A stretch of DNA of 64,000 bases, taken from positions 46,595,733 through 46,659,732 of the forward strand of contig NC_068571.1 in NCBI RefSeq assembly GCF_025698545.1. Reading direction: 5' to 3'. The position numbers and the translations under genes are program-made. The DNA comes from Gossypium raimondii (taxonomy: Eukaryota; Streptophyta; Magnoliopsida; Malvales; Malvaceae). The notes beneath the pieces were generated by a model. That model made no database searches. It was not told where the DNA came from and saw only the letters and a program-made list of their open reading frames with translations. Position 1 is the stretch's first letter; each line of letters starts with the position of its first letter. Shown piece after piece: positions 1-15,619 of the stretch.

Positions 1-881
1 TGAAAGATTTGGGACCAGCAAAGAAGATACTTGGTATGGAGATTCTTAGAGATAGAAAAGCAAGTAAATTGTACCTAAGTCAGAAGGGGTACATTGAGAA
101 AGTTCTTTGCAGATTTAATATGCAGAATGCTAAGCCTGTTAGTACTCCTTTAGCAGCCCATTTCAGACTTTCATCGGCTTTGTCTTCACAATCAGATGAT
201 GAGATTGAGTACATGTCACATGTTCCATACTCTAGTGCAGTGGGATCTCTCATGTATGCTATAGTTTGTTCACGTCCAGATTTATCATATGCAGTCAGTA
301 CAGTTAGCAGATACATGGCGAATCCCGATAAAGAACATTGGAAAGCAGTTCAGTGGATTTTAAGATACTTACGAGGTACTATTGATGTTTGCTTATAGTT
401 TGGAAGAACTAGAGATGGAATCATTGGGTATGTTGATGCTGATTTTACTGGAGACCTTGATAGAATAAGATCTCTCACAGGTTATGTCTTTACAATCGGA
501 AGTTGTGCAATCAGTTGGAAAGCCACTTTGCAAACTACAGTTGCTTTGTCTACCATTGAAGCTGAGTACATGGAGATTACTGAGGCTTGTAAAGAAGCTA
601 TTTGGTTGAAAGGACTCTTTGGTGAACTCAATGAAGACCTTCAAATCAATACAGTATTTTGTGACAGTCAGAGTGTCATCTTTCTTACAAAAGATCAAAT
701 GTTTCATGAGAGAACAAAACACATTGATATTCAGTATCATTTTGTTCGTGATATTATTGTTCGTGGTGATATTGTTGTGAGCAAAATTAGTACTCATGAA
801 AATCCTGCAGATATGATGACTAAGTCACTTCCTATAACCAAGTTTGAGCATTGCTTAGACTTGGTTGGTGTTCATTGTTGA
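1..881 (+). pseudogene. Ty1/copia pol 3' end: reverse transcriptase C-terminus and RNase H
   Basis: The frame runs from the window edge to a stop at 879-881. It reads as the end of a copia polyprotein: the RT thumb region (LGMEILRDR, GYIEKVL, RPDLSYAVS), then RNase H with its acidic positions ([24 protein letters not shown]) and the closing [11 protein letters not shown] block. One in-frame TAG at 396-398 breaks it just before the RNase H domain, where the family reads on through, so the copy is inactive unless suppressed. The 5' part of the element lies outside the window. The 3' LTR follows about 100 bp downstream, which confirms orientation. Confidence 0.92.
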
Positions 882-983
882 AGTTAAACCCTTAAGGGGT
901 TTTATGGAAGAGGTGGAGAACTTGTTCGTTGAGAGTTCAAGATGAAGAACTTGTTTATTAAGAATTCGTGTCAAGGTGGAGAT

Positions 984-1386
984 TGTTAGAATGAAGTGAC
1001 CCGAATCCTTATTTAAATCAAATACAGTGGTAAAATAAAATAAAAGTAAAATCCCTATAGAATTATAGTTCTTTTATTTTATTTTAGAATAAGGTTTTTT
1101 TAAACCTTATTAAACTTCATCTATTTGATATTGATTAGAATAAGGAGTTTCACTCTTATTAGAATAAGGTTTTACAAGCCTATAAATAGACATAGTCTAT
1201 TTCTCTTGTAATGAATTTGAATTCGACATAGTGAATTTTCTTCTTCTCTGCCCGTGGTTTTTTCCCGAAAGGGTTTTCACATAAAATCTCTGTGTTCTTT
1301 ATTTTTCTATTTCTAATTTCTTTGCCATATATTGTCATTATCGATATTCTATTTTCACAATTACTAATTATTATTATAGGATAACA
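984..1386 (+). mobile_element. 3' LTR of the copia element
   Basis: It starts TGTTAGAATG directly after a purine-rich tract (AAGGTGGAGA, 973-982) and ends GGATAACA, so the termini are inverted TGTTA/TAACA as in copia LTRs. A TATA box (TATAAATA, 1181-1188) lies in U3. The word TTAGAATAAGG occurs three times inside. The partner LTR is outside the window, so no target duplication can be checked. A diverged relative of the first ~90 bp is seen at 19046-19165. Confidence 0.85.
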
Positions 1387-2029
1387 AAAAAAAATATTTA
1401 ATTACAAATAATTAAATTAAATTAAGTCATAGATATAATGAAATAGATTTTGTATTCATTTTAGTTTACATTAATTATTTTAGATTAATTATCAAATTAA
1501 GATTTAACACTATAAATAAATGCATTACCATCAAATATTTACATTTTTATTCAAGTAGCATCCAAAGAAAATCATCCTTAAAAACTAGGTTTTGCTTCCT
1601 CACAAAAATCTATTCTCATTATTATTTAAATGTTTAGCTTTTATTATTATTTGATATTTGATCATATTATTATGAGGTAATTAATAATAATTTACTTAAT
1701 ATTATTGCGAATATTTTCATCGCTTTCTTGAAATATTATGCCTATTAATTAATAATTATTTATATCAATGTAGATTAAAAGGAGACTGTTAACATTGATA
1801 AGCTACACATATCTCAAAAAGAATAGAGTATTATAATAATGGTTCAAGAAAGAGAAAATATTGAATAATATTTGAATGACAATAGCACTAAGGAGAGGTG
1901 AAAGAACATTTTAATCGATGATAAGATAATATTGTTATATCAACATAGTTGTTGAGATATTAACTATGTGCTTGGAAGGAGTGACTACGGAAGTGGGCAG
2001 GATAAACAAAAACAAAGCAAATGACACAA
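1387..2029. other. AT-rich intergenic DNA
   Basis: No coding signal and no recognisable repeat were seen. It is mostly A+T with short ORFs only. Confidence 0.6.
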
Positions 2030-2420
2030 AGATTGTTTAAGCAATTCGATTTTCCTAAGTTTGCGGAGTCTAGCTCAGTGAGAAATATTCACTATTGTCA
2101 ACACTTAGAACAAATGAACCTAAATTTATCACACACCCGTGACAATTTCTTCAATTTTACACCTTAAAGACTGATACTCTCACCAATAAATTTACCCTTG
2201 CGAATTCAACAAGTAAAACCACAACACAATATGTTTTACTATCACAAAGCACTCATAAAATAAAGTCCCTCACTTGAACATATTAAGTTGTACCTCTCAC
2301 AATACAATAACCTATACAAGTCTCTTAATTAATTAGAATATCTTGAGACTTGCTAACATAAGAAGATCTACCACAATCCCTATAAAACAACAATAAGATA
2401 AATTGAACATAATAGAATAA
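2030..2420 (-). mobile_element. LTR-retrotransposon non-coding fragment, copy 1
   Basis: The reverse complement contains TGTTAGCAAGTCTCAA, TTGTATAGGTT, ACTGAGCTAGA and TCCGCAAACTTAG. These occur in the same order in the plus-strand segment 18360-18800. Two diverged copies of one repeat in opposite orientation suggest an LTR or leader region. No coding domain is attached, so the superfamily is not determined. Confidence 0.6.
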
Positions 2421-2768
2421 TAATAGACGAGGTAAACATGGACTGTTGGTAGTTAAGAATGCAATGTTTCAATCCAATCCAATATTCACGATCCAAGGGA
2501 TTAGATAATGGTGATCTAATCCTATCCAATCTTCCAAATATGTTTCCCCAAGTGATATGATCTTCATTGATGGGCTAGATGTAACCCACAGAATCAACAT
2601 AGCTCAAAATTTTGATTCAATAAATTCCCAACAACATGAATATAAAAACTGCATAAGCAACCGCAATTATTCAGGGAGTGGGCACTCCCTCAAGAAATCC
2701 TTTATACTTGTCATATTTTTCAACAAATATTATCATATTTATATTTTAAATATAATAATATAAGTTAT

Positions 2769-2884
2769 TTTTTTAATTAGGGAACCAAATCTCAAGCTAT
2801 GATATTTAATGATGTATGGGCCTATTTTTTTTAATTAGGGAACCAAATCTCAGGCTATGATATTTAATGATGTATGGGCCTATT
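2769..2884. repeat. Tandem duplication, 58 bp x 2
   Basis: The segment with TTAATTAGGGAACCAAATCT and GATGTATGGGCCTATTT is repeated with a 58-bp period. The visible difference between copies is CTCAAGC against CTCAGGC, so the duplication looks fairly recent. Confidence 0.85.
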
Positions 2885-2952
2885 TGGTTGTGAATTTATA
2901 TATTTTTCAACAGTATAATGTCAATTTTATAATTAATCCTCGCATGCATGTA

Positions 2953-3556
2953 TAGGGATGTTCATTCGGTTAACCAACCCGAAATAACATTAACCAAATT
3001 AACCGACCTTTCGAAATTTTTAACCGTTAACCGAACTGAAATTTTTTCAAAAAAATTAACCGAACCGAAATTTTTTTGGTTAATTCGGTCAGTTAACCGA
3101 ATTAACCGAAAATTATATGTTTTTTATTTTTGGTTAAAAATTAACCGAATTAACCGAATTAACTGAATTACCCGAATTAACTGAATTGAATCACTACATA
3201 ATTAAATTCTTTTTAGACTTTTAGACTTTAATTTTAGTTTTAGTTTTAGAATTTTATTTTTATTTATTAAATTATTTGTAATTTTTATGATTGGCTTGGG
3301 TTGAATACTTGGGTTTGGATTGGGTTTAGGTGAATAGTGGGCCTATTTATATTATAAATTTTATTTATTAATTTTTTTGGTTAAACCGAAAAAATTTGGT
3401 TAACCGACCGGTTTCAAACCGAATTAATCGTTAATCAAAAAATCAAAAAATAATTAACTGATCCCCGAGTGAAAAAATTTGGTTAACCGACCGATTAACC
3501 GAATTCGGTTGGTTAACCGAATTTTTTCGGTTTTACCCGAATTTTGTACACCCCTA
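2953..3556. mobile_element. hAT-type MITE rich in TTAACCGAA words
   Basis: The ends are TAGGGATG and CACCCCTA, an 8-bp inverted pair with one mismatch. Both sides carry the 8-bp duplication TGCATGTA (2945-2952 and 3557-3564). An 8-bp duplication with TAGGG-type ends is the hallmark of hAT transposons. The 604-bp interior has no transposase and is filled with direct and inverted TTAACCGAATT and GGTTAACCGA words at both ends. It can form long hairpins and must depend on a hAT transposase elsewhere. A 72-aa ORF at 2948-3166 is only a translation of these repeats. Confidence 0.9.
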
Positions 3557-3620
3557 TGCATGTATAATCGTTATGAATGTGTTGAGATACTTTGAGTTGT
3601 TCTAGCAACGTAATGTGACG

Positions 3621-4366
3621 TCACACATTCGGATCCAACAATTGGGTCAAAATGCAGGGTGTCACACCCTTTGCTCTGTTGTGTTTAGCCTCATCAAAAT
3701 TCATCTCAATGGTTTGTAAAGAACCAATGAGTTCATCAATAGCCAACCTTTCGAGATCTTTAGCCTCTTCAATAGCAATGACCTTAATAGAGAATCTATC
3801 AAGAAGAGATCTCAACATCTTCTTGACCAACTTGGTATTTGTGTCTTCCTCTCCTAGAGCAAAAGTCTAGTTTGATAGATCACACACCTTTGCATAGAAC
3901 TCTCCAATAGTATCTTATTCTTGCATCCTTAGGCTTTTAAACCTTGAAGTCAGCACTTGCATCTTTGATTGCTTGATAGTACATGTTCCTTCTTGAGTAG
4001 TCTCCAAGATATACTAGACAAATTTAGCAATAGTGCATTTGGCAATCCTTTTTAATTTCTGCAACTCAACTCCACAGAAGATGACATACAAGGCTTTGAA
4101 GTTGGCATTAGCGAGCTTTTCTTCCTTGGTAGTCCATTAAGTTTTAGGCTTTGCCACTTTACCACTCTTAGAATCAATCATAGGTGTTTCCTATCATGTA
4201 AGAATTACTCTTCATGCCTTATTATCAATGGATTTTATGTAAGTCTTTATGCAGACTTTCCGATATAAATATTGCTACGTGAAGGAGAGGAACCTTACAT
4301 AGCTAGAATCTAGAAACACTAAGGACCTCCACTAGCTACATTAAGTGGTAGGCTCTAATACCAAAT
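3621..4366 (-). pseudogene. Copia gag (UBN2-type) fragment with primer-binding site
   Basis: On the minus strand a tRNA-iMet-type primer-binding site (TGGTATTAGAGC, complement at 4352-4363) directly follows an LTR terminus ending CTAACA (4366-4371). A gag reading frame then starts near 4190 and continues to about 3640. Recognisable blocks are EEKLANANFKALYVIFCG, ILETTQEGT, LRSLLDRF and AIEEAKDLERL. Several in-frame stops interrupt it and it is cut off before the zinc knuckle. Only a few tens of bases of its 5' LTR remain before unrelated copia sequence begins at about 4395. Confidence 0.85.
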
Positions 4367-4394
4367 GTTAGATAAAAAAAGTTGTTGAGATATA

Positions 4395-5571
4395 CTTAAT
4401 TTATTTTCCACTTCCGCACGAAACTCTCAAAATTTATCAAAGGTTTCACTTTTGCGGTGCATTAGATAAACATATCCATATCAAGAATAGTCGTCGATAA
4501 AAGTCACGTAATAATCGTAACCTCTTCGGGTACTGAAGCTCATGAGACCAAATACATTAGTGTGCACAAGTTCTAAAGGTTGGTTGGCCCTCTACCTTTT
4601 GCATTAAAATTCCTCTTAGTCATTTTACCTTCCAAGCAAGATTCATATTTTGGAAGACTAACTTCCTTAAGCATACTTAAGGGACCATCTTCCATGAATT
4701 TAGTGATTTTTTCTTAGTTAATTTGACCAAGTCTTAAATTTCATACGTACCCCTCAGTAGAATAAGAAGTTTTAAGCTTCTTATATTCACCATTTCAGTT
4801 TGAAGCCTCGATTAGTTATTTGTTTTGATAAAATAAAGATTGTTTTCCATCCATCAATTACAAATCAAAGAATGATTTTTGTGAATAACAATCCCTTTAT
4901 TGAATGTCACGGAATAACTGTCATTAAATAAACATGCTACAGAAATTAAGTTCCTTTTAAAATGAGGTACATAAAACATGTCCTTTAAAACAATCTTCCT
5001 AAAATTATCAAAATGTAAAATAAATTCTCCCACTGCTTCGGCTGAAACATAGCTCCCATCTCCGGTTCGCAATGAGAGGTTCTTATCACACAGACTTCTC
5101 GTTTCAAGGATTTGAACACTATTTCAATCTGAGTATTTATGTCTTGTTCAGCTCCAATGTCCTCTACTTAAGCAAAGAATCCTATAAGCTTAAGCATATG
5201 TTCTTTGATCGGAGTGTCAAGTTTCTACTGAGAGTTCATAAAATTTGTAATAGTAGATTGTCGAGCCAATGCGACTTGGCCTACGAGAAAATCCTCCAAA
5301 ATTTTCATGATCTCTTTGGTAATACAAAAATTCTTGTGTTGCTTTTGCAGCACACTACTCATGCTCGCTAACATATAACATTGAGCAATCGAGCCAGAAT
5401 GTTTCTAGTGATTTCTTTCTTTGGGTTGAGCTTTAGCTGGGCAAGGCTTGTCTAGGATGAATTTTTGTTTCTCACAGCTGAGAACTATCAGCAAGTTATT
5501 TTTCCATTCTCAAAAGTTATCCACATTCAATTTATTCTCAGTAAGAATACTAATAAGAGGGGTATGAGACA
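4395..5571 (-). pseudogene. Copia gag-protease-integrase fragment
   Basis: Reading the minus strand from 5571 downward: a gag start (MSHTPLISILTENKLNVD), gag blocks (KILEDFLVGQ, KEHMLKL), a protease-region frame at 5072-4854 (GSYVSAEAVGEF, VPHFKRNLISVA), then integrase-like GYDYYVTFIDDYS near 4520-4470. Stops and shifts are frequent. It stops abruptly at about 4395, beside the LTR remnant of the preceding fragment. It is a different copia lineage from the 9389-10990 fragment. Confidence 0.8.
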
Positions 5572-6231
5572 TATTTGAACTGAAAAATAATAAAGATTCA
5601 CTAATTACTATATTTTTATTAAGCAAATATTTTCATTTCAGCAACATATCAAGAATGTAGTATGATGCATGCGTCTTGTATTAAAATCTTGGAAAACATT
5701 TTCTGTTGCTACGATCATTCTCACACCTATCAATCATGTCATGTTGGGGTCCCATGATTAATTAGCAAGAACATAGATTACATCCAATCAATTTGTGAAT
5801 CTTAATTCTCAAGACTTCACACGAACCAATGATCGTCTAACATTTGACCATCATCTCTAGCTTAAATATCATTTCTTGGGAAACAATTTAATAAGACAGG
5901 ATCTTGAGTGTCTAACCATTGACTCAACACCCATCACGAACATGCTTTTATTTGCGAGTCATCTTGGGACAATCTCATTAAGAGTCAAGCATGACTAGTT
6001 GTTCTTAAAAGGAAATCTCATCCAGTGAGCCCATATGATAAAGTTTACCTTGGGGTACGGCCAGAGTAGGAACTAACTTGAAACTTTATCATGCTATCAC
6101 TTAGGGACCATCAATAGAGGCCATAAATATTGTTCAAAACCCTTTTTCCACTCAATATTTTAAAAGCATGCAAGGTTTTTATCCTAGATTTCAATAATGA
6201 TCATACAATAGTTCTAGTGACATTTTTACCT
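5572..6231. other. Non-coding DNA upstream of the copia fragment
   Basis: No coding domain is visible. The position upstream of the copia gag start suggests copia leader or LTR remnant, but no primer-binding site or LTR terminus was recognised. It is interrupted by the solo LTR that begins at 6232 and seems to resume after 9212. Confidence 0.4.
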
Positions 6232-7456
6232 TGTAACAGCCCGATTTTAGCTAAATCAAAATAGTGGTTTCAAAACCACAAATTCGAGGTCATAAAATTA
6301 TTTTAATATTATTTTTGGCATCTACAGCATGTGAATTTGATGGTATTAAATTTTTGTGATTTAATTTTACCGATCGAATGTTTAATTTGATAAAAGGACC
6401 TAATCGCGTAAAATGCAAAAGTGGCATACTAATTGTTTAAGTGCTTATTTGCCATGATTAATTAAATGTAAAGCCCTTATTATGTAATTAGACCATAATT
6501 TTAGTAAATGGACATGGATGGACATATGTTAGTGGATTTTAAATGAATTAATAAAGGTTAATATAGTAATTTATGAATTAATGTTAATAAATTAAAACAA
6601 AACAAAATATTAGTGGTGTTCATCTTTTTTTTTTTGCCGAAAATAGAGAAGGAAAGAGTTCATCCATGGCTATTTAGGGTTCGGTCACTTAGAGCTTCAA
6701 TTGGTATGTGATTTTTGTTCCGTTTTTGATAATTTCTATGTTTTTGAGATCGTTGCTTTGTATTCTAGCTAGCCCAAGCTTTAATTTTTGAATTTGATGA
6801 TGATTTTGTGAAATGCCATTGATAAATATTCAAGCTTTTTGTTGTTTAATGATAAAAAAATAAATATTTGATGTTAGATTATCATGTTTTATTAAGTGAT
6901 TTTTGATAAAAATGCTTATTAGGGATTAAATTGAGAAATGTATAAATTGAGTGGTTGAAATGTGAAATAAATGAAAATTTTGGGCTGTTAGGGACCTCTA
7001 ATAAATTTGGCTAAGCATGGATGTATTGAAATTTTGTGTAATTTTTGATTTTGTGAAATAGGGACTAAATTGAATAAATGTGAAACTTTAGGGGCTAAGT
7101 GAAAAATGTCCAAATAGATATTTTTGAATGAAATTGAATGAATAGGTGATTAAATGAGCTAAATTTGAATTCATATAGATCAAGAAAGAAAGAAATCGGA
7201 TTTAGATTAGGGGAAATCGAAAGTTGACAAGTAGTTGATCCGATCTGTTCATCGTTATATATGAGGTAAGTTCATATGCAAATAAATACCTTTAAATTGA
7301 TTTGTATATGTTTATTTGTTATTGAATTGCTTTGGATGCTGAATATTTGAATACGAGAAAGTATCAACAGAATTACGATGTCCGAAAGCCTCGTACGAAC
7401 CATAAGAATAGTATAGGATACGTATGTCATGACATTAGGATTTCGAGGTGTGATTT

Positions 7457-7577
7457 CGTGTAAGACCATGTCTGGGACATTGGCATCGTATATGATTTCA
7501 TGTAAGACCCTGTCTGGGACAGTGGCATCGATATATTATAACATGTAACACCATATCTGAGATATGGCATTGTACGA
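7457..7577. repeat. Degenerate ~43-bp tandem repeat inside the solo LTR, 3 units
   Basis: Three successive units share TGTAAGACC, TGTCTGGGACA and TGGCATCG with small changes. The third is the most diverged (TGTAACACCATATCTGAG). Confidence 0.8.
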
Positions 7578-8113
7578 GCTTTATGTACTATCCGTGTATC
7601 CTTATCAATTCAAAACGGTTCAATGGGCAATGTTGAGAAGTGGATGAATGTGAGAATGATTAATTAATTCAGGTATGTATGATGTTATATGAAAATTGAA
7701 AGGTTAAGGTAAGTGATGCTTATGAATCATTAACAAGTGAGTTAGATGAGGAATGTGATATTTATACATGTGATTAGCCATGATTTTTCATTGATGAGTT
7801 GGTTATATTTACTTCATGTATTATAAGTTTATTTGTATATGGCTTACTAAGCTTTTAAAGCTTACTGTATTTATTTTTCACTATTTTATAGATTATCGAA
7901 GCTAGTTCAGACTCGGGAATCATCGGGAAACGTCATCACACTATTGATAATCTTGTTGGTACTTTTGAAGCTTTGTATATATGATATATGGCATGTATAA
8001 GCTAATGAACTTTTGGTATGTTTTGAATTGTAATTCTAGCCATGTGAGTTGGCTTGGAAATGGTATATCTTGTGTGATGGATGGTGGCAATTCGGTTTGT
8101 GTAATGATAAGAT

Positions 8114-8300
8114 GCTGTCCATTTTTTAGCATATTAATGCTGTCCAAATTGATGGTTAATTGCTGTCTATTTTTGAGTATATTAATGCTGTCCAAATTGA
8201 TGCTTAATTGCTGCCCATTTTTGAGTATATTAATGTTGTCCAAATTGGTGCTTAAATGCTGTCCATTTTTTGTACAAATCAATGTTGTCCGAATGTTGTT
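8114..8300. repeat. 48-bp tandem repeat inside the solo LTR, about 4 units
   Basis: Units begin with GCTGTCC or GCTGCCC at 8114, 8162, 8210 and 8258, and each carries TATTAATG(C/T)TGTCCAAATT. The period is 48, a multiple of three, so the array stays open in several frames and gives false repetitive ORFs on both strands. Confidence 0.88.
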
Positions 8301-9388
8301 ATTGCTGTCCAAAACAGGACATGTTTCCTATGATTACCTGGTGTAAAAGCTTGTTTAATTGGAGTATAAATGCTGTGCAAAATAGGGTCGGTTACCTATG
8401 TTTTGTCTTATTTTTCATGCTTATTGTCCAAATGTGTTGTCATTTATGTGGTTTTATTTAACTAACTAAGCTGTTAAAATGTGTTGATTTTCACTGATCA
8501 GTTGTGATGCTGTTATGCTGCTATATTGTGTAATTTAGTTGCTATCCAAATGGAAGAAAACTTATTGATTTAAATGCTATATGTTGCTGTTGTTTATTGA
8601 ATTAACTGCAAAATGTTAAGTGCTGCTCGAAAAAAAATAGGGATTGTCCGAATGCTGAAATTTCGACATTTATCTTTTGATTATAATATGTTGTTGGGTT
8701 AGTATGGTTTGGTATGCGAATGTGCATAGGTTTATAAAATAGAATGATTAGTAATTTGTTAATGAAATAAATGTATGCAAATGGATGTTTTGGTATATGC
8801 TCAGTATATGAAATGTAATGATATATGCTTGAAATTTGATGGTAATGAAATGGTTAAATTTCAAGTATGATTTGAAAATGTGATTTAATTAGTAAAGCAT
8901 GTTTGTTTAAATTAGCTATGTGTTTTAATTATGTGTCTTATTGATATGGTTAAATATTGAAATAAAGTTTGATTATGTGAAATGATTAGTAAGGCATGAT
9001 TGATTTTTGCTTGGCTATGAGAATCTAATATGCGAATTTGGTTTATATGAATAGAAGAATTGAGGCTAATTGAGTTTAGAAAATTTTGTAAAGAAGTGGA
9101 TATAACTTTGTGCATGAAATGTAAAAAATGATTGTGCTTAATTATGTTTTGTTTGGTAATACCTCGTAACCCTAATCCAGCGACGGATACGGGTTAGGGG
9201 TGTTACATACCTAATCTATATGACATGCTTCCAATATATGCATGACATACTATGGCAATTTTATAATATTTATATTCATTTATTTACAAGAATCAATCAA
9301 TCATAAAACAAACAATTTTAATTTTCCAAAGTTTCTCTTTTAAGGGAAAAACTGAAAAGTGAATGTGAATCATGCACCAAGTAGAGTC

Positions 9389-10990
9389 CTAGGAAAGAGA
9401 GGGGAGTCTTATTTGACAGCTTAAAAACCAAGTAGCAAAATCCAGAAATATGCATCTTACGACCTTTGGTTCAAGCTTTCCTTGACTTACTCTTATATAA
9501 GCAGGACAACTGAATACTCTAAGGTTAAAGTAGTTTGGAGTATTACCTGACCATATCTCTTTGGGAACCTTTCCAATCAAAGATCGATGTGAAGACCGAT
9601 TCACCAAATGCTTGCCAAATGTATGGCTTCAATACAAAAATCCTTTTCTAGGCCTGTGTTGAAAAGCATGAATCGAGCTTTCTCAAGTAGGGTTCTATTC
9701 ATTCTTTCTGTAACCCCATTCTGTTGTGGAGTAGCAACAATTGTGTAGTGTCGCTCAATACCGTCCTGCTTGCAGTAGTCATTGAATGTGGCTGAATAGA
9801 ACTTGAGACCATTGTTCGTCCTTAAGCTCTTTACAGATTTCCTAGTTTGTTTCTCTAGTAAAGTCTTCCACTGCTTGAAAGTCCCAAAAACTTCAATATC
9901 ACTTTTTAGGAAATAAACCCATACCTTTTTGGAGTTGTTATCAATAAAGGTTAGGAGGTATCTGCTATCTCATTTTGAGATGATCAGAGCTAGACCCCGT
10001 AAGTTAGAGTGAATGTAGTCGAGAGTGTTCTTCATTTTGTGTTCTACGAAACTAAAATTAACTCAAGTCTGTTTCCCATAACTGTAATGTTCGCAAAAAT
10101 TTAATTTCCCAACTCCTATTTCCAGAAGAAGACCTCTTTTGTTCAAAACGATCATTCCTTTTTCGCTTATATGGCCTAGCCGCATATGTCACAATCTTGT
10201 CGTATCTAACTCTAGCTCTGCTGAAATTTGTTGCGTCATTGTGACGTCCTAAGTCTCCTCGTTGCGACATGTTGACTATTTTGGCTCGATTTCAGACGAA
10301 ATCGTTGTTGCACTTGTAATAATTGGTCATTGTAGAATGTATAGACTTTTGATCTTCTAACCTCTCATTAAGACAAGAGCTCCACAATATATTTTTAAAC
10401 CGTTTAACTTAATGACGATCCTACAACCATTCGAGTCTAGAATACCCAAAGAGATGAGATTCTTCTTTAAATTAGACACATGCCTAACATTTGATAATGT
10501 TCTGATTATCCCGTCATGCATCCTAATTTGAATGGTACCAATGTCGATTTTGCAAGGTGAGTTATCTCCAATAAGCACAATTCTACTTTTAATCGAACGG
10601 TATATGGAGAACCAACCCTTTTTGGGACACATATGGTAGGAACACTTTGAGTCCAAAATTCACTCGGACGTAAACTTAGACCTTTTGGTTGTTGACGCCA
10701 GATTAAATCACCACCACTGTCCTTTGCTACACTAGCATCGGCTACATTAGCTTTCTACTTCCCTTTCTCATCGTTTTCAGTTAATCTCTTTTTTTTTCCT
10801 GAAGTTTATAGCATTTTGTTTTGATGTGATCCTTTTTTTTTGCAGTAGCCACATTGTTTGTAGTGGCTTCTTGATTTTGATCTCACCGTAGATCTTCTCT
10901 GACCCAAATCCTTAGACTATTGCCTTCCTCTAGTAACCAAAATTCAAGCTTGCCCATTTGACTTGTTCTTCGAACCTAACTCGTTTTCAA
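9389..10990 (-). pseudogene. Copia gag/protease/integrase fragment
   Basis: Reading the minus strand from about 10990: a damaged CCHC zinc knuckle near 10850 (CGYCKKKG, shifted by one base), a protease region at 10656-10357 (CSYHMCPKKGWFS, IRTLSNVRH, LKKNLISLGILDSNGC), a basic stretch at 10270-10058, then integrase with its late block at 9607-9389 (GKVPKEIWSG, LRVFSCPAYIRV, KCIFLD-like). It is full of stops. The protease is close to that of the element at 42612-44978, so both belong to one copia family. No LTR was recognised. Confidence 0.85.
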
Positions 10991-11685
10991 ATTTATGAAA
11001 TAATTACTTATATAAATTAAATAAATTAAAATATATAATTAAATAATTAAAATAATTAAATAGATGTGCAACACACGTCATGTAAGAAACTAGGTAAAAT
11101 AAAAAAATATTAAAAGTATAATAAAATCAAAATTAAGAAAATTCTTAATTAAACTAACGTTTTCATCATTTAAAACAAAACAAAAAAAACCACCCATTTT
11201 TTAATATCAAATGACCTTACCCTTTCTAAAGATATTTTGAAAAAGTAATTTAACATGTTTTAATAGATAAATACAATAAATTTATACTGTGTATGAAAAC
11301 TAATTATATAATATTTATAAATATATTTTCATAAATTAAATAATTGTCATTTATTTTTATCTCGAACTCGGATCATTACACTTGAATTTTATTGGATTTA
11401 AACTTTCTCAAATTTTAAATTTTTTAAGTTTAAAATTTTAAAACTTAAATAATTATGAAATCATACTTTAATCATTACAAAACTCGAATTTTCTTGATAA
11501 TAGCAATAATAAAATTGAAAGAGCGTATAGTTTTTATGAATGGAAACATAAACTATATTAGTATTAGATTGATGAGAAAGCTGACATTTGAAAATGCGAT
11601 ACAAGGGGAAAAATCATGTTGCTATTTGCACATAGTTTTATTGGAAACTTGCATTGCGCACATTGTGAAACATTAAACAATCTAC
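10991..11685. other. AT-rich DNA downstream of the spermidine synthase gene
   Basis: Low-complexity A+T sequence. The part just below 11686 probably holds the 3' UTR of the minus-strand gene. No repeat with defined ends was seen. Confidence 0.5.
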
Positions 11686-15473
<3,788 letters not shown>

Positions 15474-15577
15474 TGGGGGTGTAGGCTTGGTTCTTAGTTT
15501 CTAATTCTCAGTGACAGAATATTTGTTTAGAGGTATGTGAGCTTGGCTTGGCTGCCATGGATGACAATAGTAGGTGG

Positions 15578-15585
15578 TTTTTATA
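15578..15585 (-). promoter_or_regulatory. Probable TATA box of the spermidine synthase gene
   Basis: On the minus strand the sequence is TATAAAAA, 105 bp upstream of the ATG at 15473. This leaves room for a normal plant 5' leader. Confidence 0.6.
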
Positions 15586-15597
15586 TGCTCGTTGAGT

Positions 15598-15619
15598 GGG
15601 GGGTGGGGGGGGAGGGGGG
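15598..15619 (+). promoter_or_regulatory. G-run (G6-T-G8-A-G6) next to the TATA box
   Basis: A 22-base run with only two non-G bases lies 13 bp upstream of the TATA box, on the non-coding strand of the gene. It has enough G for a very tight quadruplex. In AT-rich surroundings it stands out strongly. Function is not shown. Confidence 0.75.

Larger units (their letters stand above)
6232..9207 (-). mobile_element. Solo LTR of a gypsy-like retrotransposon, 2,976 bp
   Basis: The plus strand runs from TGTAACAGCC to GGGTGTTACA, so the ends are inverted TGTAACA/TGTTACA. A perfect 5-bp target duplication, TACCT, flanks it at 6227-6231 and 9208-9212. No internal coding region is present, so it is a solo LTR left by recombination between two LTRs. 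The minus-strand start (TGTAACACCCCTAACCCG) is of a type I associate with abundant long-LTR gypsy elements of cotton, which is why strand minus is given. The interior holds two tandem repeat blocks (7457-7577 and 8114-8300). Confidence 0.93.

Noticed and set aside
7941..8346. ORFs of 121-123 aa on both strands with repeated blocks
   Set aside because: They are translations of the 48-bp tandem repeat in the solo LTR; the period is a multiple of three, so frames stay open.
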